A DNA stretch of 64,000 nt from Mesostigma viride (Eukaryota > Streptophyta > Mesostigmatophyceae > Mesostigmatales > Mesostigmataceae). A model generated the notes under the pieces. That model was given only the letters and a program-made list of their open reading frames with translations. It was not told the origin of the DNA and did not search any database. The stretch is taken from contig RPFO01000050.1 in NCBI GenBank assembly GCA_009746045.1, positions 1,971,368-2,035,367 of the forward strand, written 5' to 3'. Both the position numbers and the translations under genes were made by a program. Below, in pieces: positions 40,139-60,799 of the stretch. Each line of letters opens with the position of its first letter. Positions within the stretch are counted from its first letter, which is position 1.

Positions 40139-40381
40139 TCAGGGGGGGTTTCTAGGCGAAGTCGACTCGCCAGGGAAGGCGTTAGTGGTTCCTCCACTAA
40201 ACCGCCAGTGCATGGTAATTCCGTAACCAGGGGTTAAAGTGTGTCGTCCGCACCTGCGGTAAGGGGGTATTTGCATAATCAGGAAACCCAGCACCTGCCG
40301 GGTATACACTGACCATAGCTTGTACCGTCCTACGAACAGCACTTTACCCGTAATCCAACCGCAATCCGGGCTAGCCGTCAT
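40139..40381 (-). pseudogene. Internal fragment of the same L1-like family
   Basis: 'KLWSVYTRQVLGFLI' aligns with 'RLWSVYTKQILTAFI' of ORF2 (about 35560 in the main copy), followed by weaker similarity through 'MHWRFSGG'. It is a short decayed piece. Confidence 0.6.
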
Positions 40382-40849
40382 GAGAACAATGTGGTTTGCA
40401 GGTGCTTACGTACCCACGTAAGACAGCCTGTGACCGACATGGACCGCATGGCGGCTAGCCTCAAAGGTTGCGGGCAAGAGGGAGCTCGTTAGACGCACCT
40501 TTTAACGACGAATCTGGAGGTATCTTCCCGGTCGCGAATGGTCGAGGCTATCGCCTACTATCCTTTACGCCGCCATAGCCCGTCCTGTGATTTATAATAC
40601 GCGAATATTGCTAGTCTAGGTCTGCTGTCCTTTACAATTCGTCACCAGGGCATGGCTGTATGTCACCAGGGCATGGCTGTATGTCACCCCTCCTGCTGCA
40701 GCATCGAAGTCGCCCGAATCGCGTTTCTCCGGCCATATATTTACGGAAAGGTGAACGGTGAGATAAACGCCGCCAAAATCTTGGCGTCGTAACTTCACGC
40801 GGGAACGTAACCTTAAGAATCGTAACTTAACGCGGGAATGACTGTACAA

Positions 40850-40960
40850 GGCGGGGGGGGCTCCGCTCCCCCCGACCCCCCTGGTTTCAAGCGGGTGTCC
40901 CGGGGTTGGACCCGGCAGGGAGGCTATCTAGAGCACGGTGGTGAAGATATAGTAACTTCC
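40850..40960. other. GC-rich hairpin-prone segment
   Basis: GGCGGGGGGGGCTCCGCTCC followed by CCCCGACCCCCC can pair as a GC hairpin. It lies directly outside the right inverted terminus. Confidence 0.5.
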
Positions 40961-40961
40961 G

Positions 40962-41300
40962 GGTAAATGGGTATTTTTTATTAACCAATAGGAATCATAT
41001 CGTTAGGTTAAGAGGTACCACGTATCGACTCAACCAACTAGTTACCAACAGTGTGTAGTCGGTGTGATGATAGGTGAAAGGTGTACTGAAAGGAGCGGCG
41101 GTATGTGACCAGGGGAGCCAAGTGACACGCGTAAGGTCACCGTGAGGAATGCAAGTAAACACCCTGTTGCATCCCAGGAGAGCATGGAAAAGCTCTACAG
41201 TACAGTACAGTACAGTATAATAGTACAGTACAGTACTGTAGGCATGTCGGTCATTGTTGTGCCCAGGGTCCCACACCTTGTCTTGCGCCAATACAGCCAA
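40962..41300 (-). mobile_element. 3' tail of L1-like LINE, copy A
   Basis: 'DKVWDPGHNNDR ... VELFHALLGCNRVF ... VTWLPWS' matches the ORF2 C terminus, with a (TACAG)n microsatellite inserted in the middle (41196-41240). The ~100 bp beyond its 3' end (from 40962) is repeated at 41366, so copies A and B look like a ~400-bp tandem duplication. Confidence 0.75.
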
Positions 41301-41365
41301 GCGCGACGCATTGCTGCTTTTGGAAGATAAACCGGCGAGCCTAACTTCAAGCGGGAATCACTTTC

Positions 41366-41729
41366 CGGGTAAATGGCTATTTTTTTATTAACCAATAAGA
41401 ATATCGTTAGGTATCACATATCGACCAACTGGTTACCCACTGAGGGTAGTGTGATAGGTGAAAGGTTTAGAAAGGAGCATTATGTGACCAGGGGAACCGC
41501 CAAGTGACGCGCGTAAGGTCACCGTGAGGAATGCAAGTAAACACCCCGGCCTGTTGCGTCCCAGGAGAGCATGGAAAAGCTCCAAGGGGTTAGGCCTGTC
41601 ATTGTTGGGCCCGGGGTCCCACACCTTGTACTGTAGTGTTCTTGCGCCAGGAGCCAAGCGCGACAGCGCATTGCTGCGTGCGGGAATCCAGATAAATAGG
41701 TGTACGGCGTTTATTCCAAATATAGCCAA
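41366..41729 (-). mobile_element. 3' tail of L1-like LINE, copy B
   Basis: 'KVWDPGPNNDRPNPLELFHA' is the best preserved match to the ORF2 C terminus. The frame shifts afterwards. It shares its 3' flank with copy A. Confidence 0.75.
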
Positions 41730-41771
41730 TAGTTAATCCCTGCTAAGCCTAGGGTATCAAGATGTCAGTGG

Positions 41772-42107
41772 CTAAAACGGAGCCTTGCTAGACCACGGAA
41801 GCCACTGGACTTCTAATGGGTTGTCATTGGGCATGTGGGTAAAGATCCTGTTTTTGCCCATGAGGTCATGAAAGATCTCAAGTGGGTTGGGCTTATCCGG
41901 CCTGGTCCGCGCCAGGGTCCCAGATTTTGTTTTGTTCATTTGCAACCATCCAATAGCGTCGCATGCCAGAGTTCCATAGGTAAATGAAGCGTGAGAGAAC
42001 CCCAGCTTTGTCGAACACTGTGCGCCTATTGAACACCACATCATTTCGCATGACCGTCCAGATTGTATATAACCGACATCAGCCGGCATGTGCGGAGCCA
42101 TATCCAC
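41772..42107 (-). mobile_element. 3' tail of L1-like LINE, copy C
   Basis: 'PNPLEIFHDLMGKNRIFTHM' and 'VQWLPWSSKAPF' with the stop in the expected place. It is more diverged than copies A and B, so it is a separate insertion or an older duplicate. Confidence 0.75.
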
Positions 42108-42480
42108 GCTTGTCGGTTGTGCTAAGGCGGGTGACGGAGCTCAGGGCCAGGGGTGCCAGTGATGCCAAAGATAATTGAGCGGGTAGACACCGGTATGATA
42201 GGCTCAGAGCCTCAGACGTCCAGGCTGCCCATAAACCAATCAACCATGTCCAAACTGTGTGCGGGAATCACTTTAATGGAAGTGGTCAAGATCACTTTGC
42301 GACAAACTACTTTGCGAATCGACCTCGCAAACTACTTTTCATGGGCTTCATTTTGGGTCGCAAAGTTCAAATGTTACCGCGTCGCGCCTGCGCCGTGCCG
42401 CACGGCCCCAAGTAGACAGGTCCGCATGAAGTACACCGCCCGCATTGGAAGTTCTAACTAAATAATTAGCTTCTGGAAAA
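42108..42480. other. Intergenic, no gene recognised
   Basis: A 19-bp word (42346-42364, CTTCATTTTGGGTCGCAAA) recurs in the same orientation at 49561-49579 on the far side of the piggyBac element. No coding signal. Confidence 0.5.
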
Positions 42481-42850
42481 TGTTCTGGCTGAAAACCATA
42501 AAAAAAACAAAAGAAAATTAATTAATTAACTCCGGGGGCTGAGGACTGGACTCAACAAACAAACAAACAAAATTAATTAATTAACTCATGTGGGCTCTGG
42601 GTATCACTGACCTCCACTGACTCTAGCCTATGGCCGCCGAAGGGGGGCCGCCGGGCCGGATTGCCGGCCGAATTGGGGACGGCGTGTACGATATCTACCA
42701 AACAAACAAAAGAAATTTATTAATTAAATAAGTACCCATGTGCCTTGAACGGCTGTAGGACAAACAAACAAACAAAAGGTTTTAATTAAATAATAAAAAC
42801 CCGGGACTCTAACTGGCTCCCCAACAAACAATCCAGGGTTATTCGTAATG
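42481..42850. repeat. AAAC / TTAATTAA composite repeats
   Basis: Four blocks in which runs of ACAAACAAAC or AACAAAAG precede TTAATTAA-type tetramers (about 42500, 42555, 42705 and 42760). Each looks like a retroelement tail, but the bodies are not recognised. Confidence 0.7.
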
Positions 42851-43144
42851 CAAATACGGCAAAAATTGACCCATAATAACAAACTTCCAATGCGGAGGGT
42901 GTACATGGGCCCTAATCAGTGCATGAGTCATAGCACTGGGGTAGGCGAGTACCTACATAATCATTCATTAACACTCCGTCTGTAATTCCGGGCGTGGCCC
43001 GTATTACGGGCGTGGCCCGTAATGGAGGCATGGTTACTCTATTGGTGGTTACTACTGAACTAATTGTCAGAATGCGCTTTTTATTGGATAGGATGAAAGC
43101 TGACTTCAAGGCCTAAAAGAATATCCAATTTTCACGGCCACCCC

Positions 43145-46100
43145 ATGTCAGATGCTCCGTGGCCACCCCATGGAAAAAGGTGCTTTTTTGGACTTTCTTG
43201 GGCTTTCAATCGGACCGCCGAATGCCAACAACGGTGCAGATGCAGGCAAATGCTAGCAACGTCGACTGCAAAGGAGGCGGCTTTCCATCGCACGCGCACG
43301 TCTCGCTATCGATGTGAAAGAGGCAGCCAGCTGAGAATGTCGACTGCCGAGGAAATCCTTGCGTCTAGTGTTTGCACTCTTGAGGACCTGTACGCCGCCC
43401 TTGATACATGGGCTATGAGCCTCGGCTTCAGTTCAGGATTTTTGGCAGGCGTGTTAGACGAAGACACCCTCATCGCCTGGGGTCCTGCTTGGTCGAGGGA
43501 CAGAGCGATTGTAGCTAGGACTAGCAAGGAGTTTAGGTTTCATTCGCGCAGGTGGATAGTGAACCTGACCCAGTGGGGTAAGACCTCGCCCGGCCAGGCA
43601 GTGCCGCTGCCAACTGTGGTTGAGACGGTCCTCAAGAAGAGGTGGCCCGCGGAGGACGGGACCTCTTACACCGGGTTCATTTCAACTGAAGACCGGGCGG
43701 TGCAGCAGGCATTAGATCTGTGTAGCCGCTTGTGCGAAGATGTCTAAGATAGTAATCCTTTTCGTTAGTTTGCTCTTCGTTGCAGGCCTAGTTAGTGATA
43801 TGAGAAAGCGGAATAATAGTTCGTTTGTGTGCCCCGACCATCCAGGGCACAAATTAGTCGGGTATCTAGTAAACTGGCCATCGGTAAACGCACTCGGCCT
43901 GGATGAGACAAACAAGCGCATAGCAGACGGACGGGAGCTCGCCTGTACTGCGCAGCAGGCTATCCTCGTAGGGGAGATAACAAGCTTCACGCCGGGGAAG
44001 CAGATTAGATCTTGCACATGGCAAGTTCGCCTGGCGGCTGTCGGCATGTTGATGACGATTAATGCTGAAAGGCTAGAGGCGTGGTTGCATCCGCTGCATT
44101 CGGTGGACTTTGCCTCACTCACGTCATACAAAACAAGAATTCCTCGAACCCGCCGTACCGAAGCTGGCCAACCTGATCATGTAGCCCTGCTGGATGTTGG
44201 AGCCCAGCTGGCTCTTGGCCCGCCAGTTTGCACGACAGGTAAGAAACTTGTTTTACTTTAATCTGATGAATACGTGCACGACCAATAATATTTGCTTGCT
44301 CACTTGTTTGCTTGTTTACAATGCACTCTGGCCACTTTGCTTGGTTGGTTGCCTAACCATTATCTACTACCTTGCCTACTTGGTGCATGCAGTGGTTTCG
44401 GTCAATGTCCAGGCACTGGGACCCGCCGGCCCATCCGGGCACGGACCCACGCTTGCCGGTGATGGAGGTATACTACACGCTTGTCCCAACATAGTCTGGT
44501 TAGGGTCTACCGCCATTGCTATATCCAAGGGTGATTGTGCTTGGCTGCTTGCATGCGTAACCGCTTCTTCTGTGAGTAACTCGTTGATTGCTCCCTTGGG
44601 TGGTTGGTTGGTTGGATTAGTAGTTGTTAGAGTAGATTACTTATACGGCTCGTGGTAGTGACAGCCTTGCATGTCAAGTTAACCTACTAACGCGTGGAGC
44701 CTGCATGCAATTGCTAACTTTGTCCTCTTTCTTGCCTAGTACACTTGCGGCCATGTATCCGTCAAACGTTGCGTGCGCGCGTGTGTGCGTGCAGGCAGCT
44801 GCGATCCCAGTTTCCCCTCGCTACTTGCCGGCCCATCCGGGCACGGACCCACGCTTGCCGGTGATGCAGGTATACTACACGCTTGTCCCAACATGTACTG
44901 TGTCATGGGTCTACCGCCATTGCTATATCCAAGGGTGATTGTGCTTGGCTGCTTGCATGCGTAACCACTTGTTCTGTGAGTAACTCGTTGATTGCTCCCT
45001 TGGGTGGTTGGTTGGTAATTGGATTAGTAGTTGTTAGAGTAGATTACTTATACGGCTCGTGGTAGTGACAGCCTTGCATGTCAAGTTAACCTACTAACGC
45101 GTGGAGCCTGCATGCAATTGCTAACTTTGTCCTCTTTCTTGCCTAGTACACTTGCGGCCATGTATCCGTCAAACGTTGCGTGCGCGCGTGTGTGCGTGCA
45201 GGCAGCTGCGATCCCAGTTTCCCCTCGCTACTTGCCGGCCCATCCGGGCACGGACCCACGCTTGCCAGTCACGCTGCAGGTATTCTTGTCCATACATGTG
45301 TATCCTTGGCATGTGTGCTTGCGTAACTGCTTGTAAAGAGTCATATTTTGTGCATTGCAAAGGGTGGGGGCTGGATGGGGGTTGGGGTGTTTGGTGGTTG
45401 ATTGGCTACTTGGAGCTTGACTTACTAAACTAGCGCTTTGAAGCGTTTTATTACAAATTGTGTGCGCAGGTGCTCCTCCTGGCCCTTCGCCTCAAGCGGT
45501 GCCTGCTTTACTTGCTGGCCAACCATCTGCGCGGCATTTGCCACATGCCCATGACGCATCGCTGCGTGCAGCGGTTGATCGTGCTTGCTCGCAATCAAGT
45601 TTGGCCCAGAGCGGGGATGGCATTGGTGTGCGTCGGGGGGCAGCCTGCCGCAACCTAGTGGCTGAATCAGCGGCTGGGCGCTCAGTGGACGACATTCTTG
45701 GTTCATTTGATGAGGAGGAGGTCCTAGGCGAGGAGATCATGGGGGTGGAGGACCTCTTGGTGTCGGAGGAAGCTGCAGCTGACCCCATCTTACCGGAGCA
45801 GATGGCATCAGAGGCTGACCACGGATTGCACTCTATTGATGACTCTTGGCAGAGGGAGAAGGAGGATGGCTCAGTTTCACGAGCGGCGATTCATCGCATC
45901 CCTGATGACAGCTTCGACAAACTGTCGGGCCCCCAAGACATTCCCAACAGGTAATTTGACATTCGTTACTTTGTTATGCAAGTAACGTTGTTCACCAATG
46001 TTTTGTTATGCGGTCACCAAGGGCGGTCGGATGCCAGTTTTCTTTACTCAGGCTTATTGTGCACTTAACATTTGGTCATGTGTGTCTTGCTTTGGGCGTG

Positions 46101-47751
46101 TGCTTCCCCCCACGGGTCCCTCTTTTGCACACTCAATTGTATTTGCAGGTGGTCCGCACAGCCAGCCGCCATTCACCTTCTGCTGTGGCCAATGCACCTA
46201 TACGCCCAAGAAGCAGCCGCCGCCAATGAGTTTGGGCACGAGGTCACCGCTGCGTGCGCGCGGGCAGGGATCAAGTGTCGAAAATGGGTGGACACAGAGG
46301 CGGCAGACTGGCTCGTGTTTCACAACATCCAGCGATTTCAGGGCATGGTTGACATCGCGGGCCCTATCGACAACTACTGGTCGGGGAAGTCCATGGGGGG
46401 GGAGTTCACCTACCCTGATCTTCGGGAGCTCATGCCACAGCAGACGTACGAGCAATGTAAGCGCTTTCAGAGGTTTCGCTCCACTCTTCTGCGCCCCATG
46501 GAGTCATGCCGTGAGCGCAAGCTGTGGCAGCTGCTTGACATTGAGCGCACACTTAATCACACCTTTCGCAAGCATTTCCGCCCCGGCCGGTGGCTGTGCA
46601 TAGACGAGTCCCGCTGCCCTATCAGAAACTCCATGTGTCCTTGTCGGGTGTTCGACCCCAGCAAGCCGGACAAGTTTGCCGTTGAGCTACATTGCCTTTG
46701 TGATTCTGCGTCTAGGTACGTTCTGCAGTTCAGAATATACGACAAAGAAGCACAGGCAGGTTTCAATTCCTGGATTGTGCAGTGGCTGGTGAAGGAGGGG
46801 CTGCAAGGCCTTCCGCCTGGGTATGAGATCGTCGGGGATAGGAAGTTTTCATCTATCCCTTCAGCTGTTTTGACCAAGGAGTGCGGCCATGGGTACACGG
46901 GCACCATTCAGGGAAACCGGCAAGGAGTGCCCTGGAAAATGCTGGCTGACATATGCGATACATCTCAACAGGGCACTTGGGGGAGCATTGTGCAGGCCTC
47001 CACGGGCACGGTCGTGGTGGCTGTCAAGGACAAGAAGCGTGTGAACTACATCACCACCAGCCAGGTCAACGATCTTTCGGTGTGTCGCCGCAAGGCTAAG
47101 ACGGGGACTGCCATCGTGTTCATGGCTCCTGGGGCACATACGGCGTACAACGCGAACAAGGCAGGTGTGGACGCCATGAACAAGATGATTCTGACGGGGG
47201 GATCTACCTGCAAGTCTGTGCAAGGTATCAAATGGTATGCCAAAGTTGTGGCATTTCTCCAAGGCATGGTGGATGTCAACAGCTTCACCATTTTCAGCCA
47301 GCTACACAAGGACAATGCTAAAGTGCCTTTCCATGTATTCATGCAGGGCTTGTACCAGGGCATCAATGGCATGGCTCGCAGTCTGGGCGCCCCCCCCCGG
47401 GCCATGCCTCGTGTGCCATTGGACACGGGCCGCGCTGTGGGCGCTGGTGCAGGTGGGGGTATCCACGGCCCCCACGATCGGTTCACACCTTCCTTCAAGC
47501 ACCATTCTTTGGTCCCTCCCGGCCCGGTAAAGTCAAAGGCTTGTGTTGTGTGCCGTGCCACCCGGGAGGTGGACGTGAGCATGGGCTTGCCGTCGAGCAG
47601 CCGTAATAAGGAGACCTCGTTTACATGCTCATCATGCACTTACCACATGTGCGTGGGTAGCTGCTTTTACCGTTACCATACGGAGGTGATCTGCGGGTTG
47701 GACTACAAGGTGGGTGAGCTCCCTCCCGTTCGTCCCGCACGACTTTACTAG
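43145..47751 (+). CDS. piggyBac transposase (7 exons, 1113 aa)
   Basis: Exons 43145-43721, 43786-44238, 44393-44467, 44795-44869, 45202-45279, 45470-45950, 46149-47751. All junctions after the first are clear GT-AG with phase 1 or 2 matching, and the total is 1114 codons with stop. The first intron (64 bp, GTAGCC...GCAG) is the least sure. The last exon is the DDE_Tnp_1_7 catalytic region: 'CIDESRCP' (Asp ~732), 'VGDRKFSS' (Asp ~810) and 'NKAGVDAMN' (Asp ~921), spaced 78 and 111 residues. The C-terminal Cys-rich domain (CVVCRA...CSSC...CVGSCFYRYH) binds the ends in known family members. Residues 1-343 match nothing I recognise. Three small symmetric exons encode a repeated 'LAGPSGHGPTLAGD' module; an acidic stretch follows (exon 6). 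No lesion is visible, so the element may be active. Confidence 0.88.
44390..45290 (+). repeat. ~407-bp tandem duplication carrying a small transposase exon
   Basis: From about 44659 the sequence repeats at 45066 almost perfectly (period 407). An older, partly matching copy precedes it from about 44400. Each unit contains one 75- or 78-bp exon and its flanking intron sequence. Confidence 0.9.
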
Positions 47752-48100
47752 TAACCATTCCAGGAATGGAGGCTCGGTAGAGTGAATGGGCCCAACATGG
47801 TGCTTGTGTTATTCATATCACTTGCGGGTGACCAATGTGGCCATACATGTATTGTGCCATGCATGCATGTGCCATGCATGTGGCCTTGACTTTTTGTGGC
47901 TGGTTGTCTCCTTTATAGTGTTGCGTCGTGTATATGCCTTTCCATGACCGGCACATAAGATGAGGATACGCCAATGCCTTTTTTAGAAAACATTTTACCA
48001 TCAAATGTGGATTTGCACACGTGGATTGACATGTGTTGCTGTCTTATGGTGTTGTTGTCTTATGCATTAATTAATACTAATTTTGCTGCACCACAGTGCA
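47752..48100. other. 3' flank of the transposase gene
   Basis: Non-coding. Several CATGCATG/CCATGCATG words lie near 47850-47880. No polyadenylation signal could be assigned with confidence. Confidence 0.4.
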
Positions 48101-49075
48101 TGGGTTATCTTTTGCATTTGTTTATGTGGCATGGTGCATAAGGGCCATGGGCTGAAACCTTATTGTGCCCTATGTTTGATAGCTCTAGTTTTATTTTGTA
48201 ATTTCAGTAATCAAATTTGTTGTGTAAAAGCATGTACTATGTGCACATTTCATCACCATATAATTAGTTAATAGAGAGAGGAATTGCCATGTCACCACAG
48301 ATGGCCATGCCACATGCACGGCGCATTTGACCATCATGGAGCACCCTATGGCCTGAACCTTTATTGTGCCCTATATTTGATAGCTTTAGTAATCAAATTT
48401 GTTGTGTAAAAGCATGTACTATGTGCCCATTTCATCACCATATAATTAGTTAATAGAGAGAGGAATTGCCATGTCACCACAGATGGCCATGCCACATGCA
48501 CGGCGCATTTGACCATCATGGAGCACCCTATGGCCTGAACCTTTATTGTGCCCTATATTTGATAGCTTTAGTAATCAAATTTGTTGTGTAAAAGCATGTA
48601 CTATGTGCCCATTTCATCACCATATAATTAGTTAATAGAGAGAGGAATTGCCATGTCACCACAGATGGCCATGCCACATGCACGGCGCATTTGACCATCA
48701 TGGAGCACCCTATGGCCTGAACCTTTATTGTGCCCTATATTTGATAGCTTTAGTAATCAAATTTGTTGTGTAAAAGCATGTACTATGTGCCCATTTCATC
48801 ACCATATATAATTAGTTAATAGAGAGAGGAATTGCCATGGCACCACAGATGGCCATGCCACATGCACGGCGCATTTGACCTATATCATGGTGCACCCTAT
48901 GGGCTGAACCCTTATTGTGTCCTATATTTGATAGCTTTAGTAATCAAATTTCACGTGCAAAAGCATGTACTATGTGCCCATTTCATCACCATATCATCCC
49001 CTAATAGAGAGGATGTGCCATGGCACCACATATGGCCATGCCACATGCATGGCACACCCAAAGGCTAGAATGGAG
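48100..49075. repeat. ~182-bp tandem repeat inside the piggyBac element, about five copies
   Basis: The anchor GAATTGCCATG recurs at 48281, 48463, 48645 and 48829, with a weaker copy near 49009 and a partial one near 48110. Spacing is 182, 182, 184 and about 180. Central copies are almost identical, while the outer copies are diverged, as expected for unequal exchange. Confidence 0.93.
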
Positions 49076-49501
49076 CATTCTAGTTCTCATTACGGGTGTG
49101 CCGACCCGTAATGGTTTGCGTCCCTAGGTTTTTGGAAGCTTGTCCATGATTGATGCTGAATTTCTCACCAAACGTTCATTTTGTAGTGTACTTTTAGGTT
49201 TTGTAGGTTTTTGGTGTACTCAACTTTATTATCATACCCCAATTGAGCACCATCTCATCACCACTTTTTTGTTAAGATTTGTAGCCAAACCCCCTCATAT
49301 GGCAATGTGCAATTCACCAATATTTGTTATCCAATTTTTTTTAAAAAAATATATTCAAATAGCCCAACATTGGATCTCGGAGTCTATCGAACCGTTTTTC
49401 CAGATTCGGCGCGACGCTCCGGCGCCCGCATTTGGCGCGATTCTGCATTCTACGAAAAATTACGGGCCACGCCCGTAATGAGTTCACAGACGGAGTGTTA
49501 A

Positions 49502-50172
49502 GCTGGGCACCAGCCACTGACCATAAACAAGTCGATGGGCTCGCAAACCTAAAACTTTGCCTTCATTTTGGGTCGCAAACTATAAATTTCAACTTGTAAC
49601 CGTATTTCCCAGTACGGCCCCTGTACGGTCTAATAACTAGTATGGCTACGGCCGTATTTTCTCCCAACGGTAACCAGGAAGATTTGTGACTCGACCACCA
49701 CTCACGAGCCCACATACTTCGCACTTCCAACCTGCCAGAATGATTACTGGTTATTAGTGGCGGGCGGCCATCAAATTTCGATTTTAGCTGAACTGATATG
49801 TACCGAATTAGGTAGCTAAACCACCCACATATGTACCGATTTAGCTGATCATCTCGAACGAAAATAGTTATGACAACTGGGCGACTGCCATGGCGTAATG
49901 GGAAGTGACTTATTCTTGTAATTGCGAGCCTGGTTTTAACGCGCGACCACGACTTCTTGGTGGCTACATTGCTGCGCTGTGATATGGGCAAGACTCGATG
50001 CATCGACAAGTTGTAATTAACAGGCAATATATATAGACTGGGTGACTTGATGCGAAGCGTCCATGGAAGCAATCAAGAAAGGTTGCGTGTGTTTATCAAT
50101 TAGGAGACCTCAGCAAAAGCAATTGAAGTAATACGCAGACCTTTCTAGACCAGCGACTGTTGGTACACTAAA
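49502..50172. other. Intergenic between the piggyBac element and the coiled-coil gene
   Basis: Only non-conserved frames; the 169-codon minus frame (49563-50072) has no recognisable motif. Presumed promoter region of the gene at 50173. Confidence 0.4.
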
Positions 50173-59723
<9,551 letters not shown>

Positions 59724-59975
59724 ACGCACTTTTAAGGCTGGCTGGGTCATCATTCTTAGCAGCAATGCCACTTGCATTCTTGCAACATCCATGCTATCCT
59801 GGCAAGTTTTATATTTGTGGCAGATAGCCTAATGCGCGGTTTGTTCGGCACTTGGATATTAAATGGAGACATTTTGAAAATATTGGCGGGGGCCGCGGGG
59901 CTGTATAAGCGTCAGTAGCTGGACTGGGCAGGAGATAACCAAACCCTGGAAAACATAAATTTGAACTTGAACTAG
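59724..59975. other. 3' flank of the coiled-coil gene
   Basis: No coding frame recognised. It ends at the A/T-rich tail of a minus-strand LINE or SINE copy. Confidence 0.4.
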
Positions 59976-60300
59976 TTTATACTATTAATTAATAAGCACG
60001 TGACTGCGTCACGTGGGTGCCAATACAGAGTAAAGGAACCTTCAACCCTATATACACAACGAGAAGGAGGGAGGGCGCCCTAGCTTCTTTACTGCCGCAA
60101 GTGGGCAGGCCACAGACTGCGCTCTCTCCACAGCATGGTGCCGGGGCGCAACACTGTGGGTGCAATACAACCAGTGCAATACCATAGGTAGGCTGACGCA
60201 TAGCTTATGCTACAAAGGTGAGGTGGGCTCAAGAGATCGGCTAAGGCGCAAGCTGATGGCCACAAGGTGCCAATTCTAATTGAAGGTACTATAACGCTGG
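59976..60300 (-). mobile_element. Probable 3' tail of the first LINE family (minus strand)
   Basis: Minus-strand reading ends in the stem-loop CACGTGACGCAGTCACGTG (59997-60015) followed by TTATTAATTAATAG, the same terminal structure as the LINE at 18707. The body upstream (60016-60300) has no recognisable coding, so its extent is uncertain. Confidence 0.6.
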
Positions 60301-60642
60301 GTGCTAATATCATTTCAAGTGCTGTAATGCCTAAGCTATCCCATAATCGATTGCCCCCATCTAGACAGCTAGCTTGAGTGCTCTATCCCGGGGGAGCCCG
60401 GGGGGGCTTCCACAGTTTCTTGTTGACATAAAGGTCCCCGCCTGTAGCGTGCCGACTAGGGTCGAGCCTAGCGAGCACGAGAAAGTTTGGCAAAAGAAAT
60501 ATGGTATAAAAAGATACGTGCAAAAGAGATAGATACCTAAGGTGGTTTGAAGTCCATACCTTCCGGCACGAAGGTATGGAGGGTGCCGACATGCAGCTGA
60601 CATCTAGAGTAATATTGGTGACATTGGGATATATTCTGATTC
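60301..60642. other. Spacer, nothing recognised
   Basis: A small GC palindrome (CCCGGGGGAGCCCGGGGGGG near 60387-60406) and an inverted pair ACCTTC.GGCACGAAGGT near 60557-60575. No coding signal. Confidence 0.4.
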
Positions 60643-60787
60643 TGATTTGGCACGCCGCAAAGGTGAAAACGATTTGCGTTCAGTGCCGGTCCGCGGAAAA
60701 CGCGATCTGCAAATGAATCCAGGCCGGAATCGAACTGGGGACCTCTCGCACCAACTTTTGCTGACTATAGGACGGACGTCTCCGGAT
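60643..60787 (-). mobile_element. tRNA-related SINE, copy 3 (truncated)
   Basis: Matches the 3' half of the copies at 19660 and 20046, with the B box at 60726-60735. It lacks the A-box half, as expected for a 5'-truncated retrotransposed copy. A retroelement fragment follows directly. Confidence 0.75.
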
Positions 60788-60799
60788 ATATTCATCCGG

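Larger units (their letters stand above)
33047..40844. mobile_element. Candidate mariner/pogo-like element bounded by inverted termini, or two related terminal pieces
   Basis: The left end, CAGTCATTCCCGCG at 33047, is mirrored by CGCGGGAATGACTG ending at 40844, and the match extends to 21 of 22 bases. TA dinucleotides flank both ends. About 165-175 bp inside each end there is also an inverted shared segment, GCAGCAGGAGGGGTGACAT. The interior is mostly a minus-strand L1-like LINE and no mariner transposase is visible, so this is either a non-autonomous element carrying a LINE or two separate insertions in opposite orientation. Confidence 0.5.
42968..49501 (+). mobile_element. Complete piggyBac-like DNA transposon (TTAA target site)
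   Basis: TTAA at 42968-42971 and 49498-49501 bounds perfect 12-bp inverted termini: CACTCCGTCTGT (42972-42983) and ACAGACGGAGTG (49486-49497). Just inside each end are copies of a palindromic word, TTACGGGC/GCCCGTAA around GTG or CAC (two adjacent on the left near 42990-43022, one at about 49460-49479, and a diverged one near 49089-49112). The interior holds one spliced transposase gene and a tandem-repeat 3' region. Duplicated TTAA and intact ends are diagnostic of piggyBac transposition. Confidence 0.95.

Noticed and set aside
42346-49579. 19-bp direct repeats as target duplications of a larger element
   Set aside because: The piggyBac termini with TTAA duplications lie inside and fully explain the insertion. 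The outer words may be part of an older repeat.
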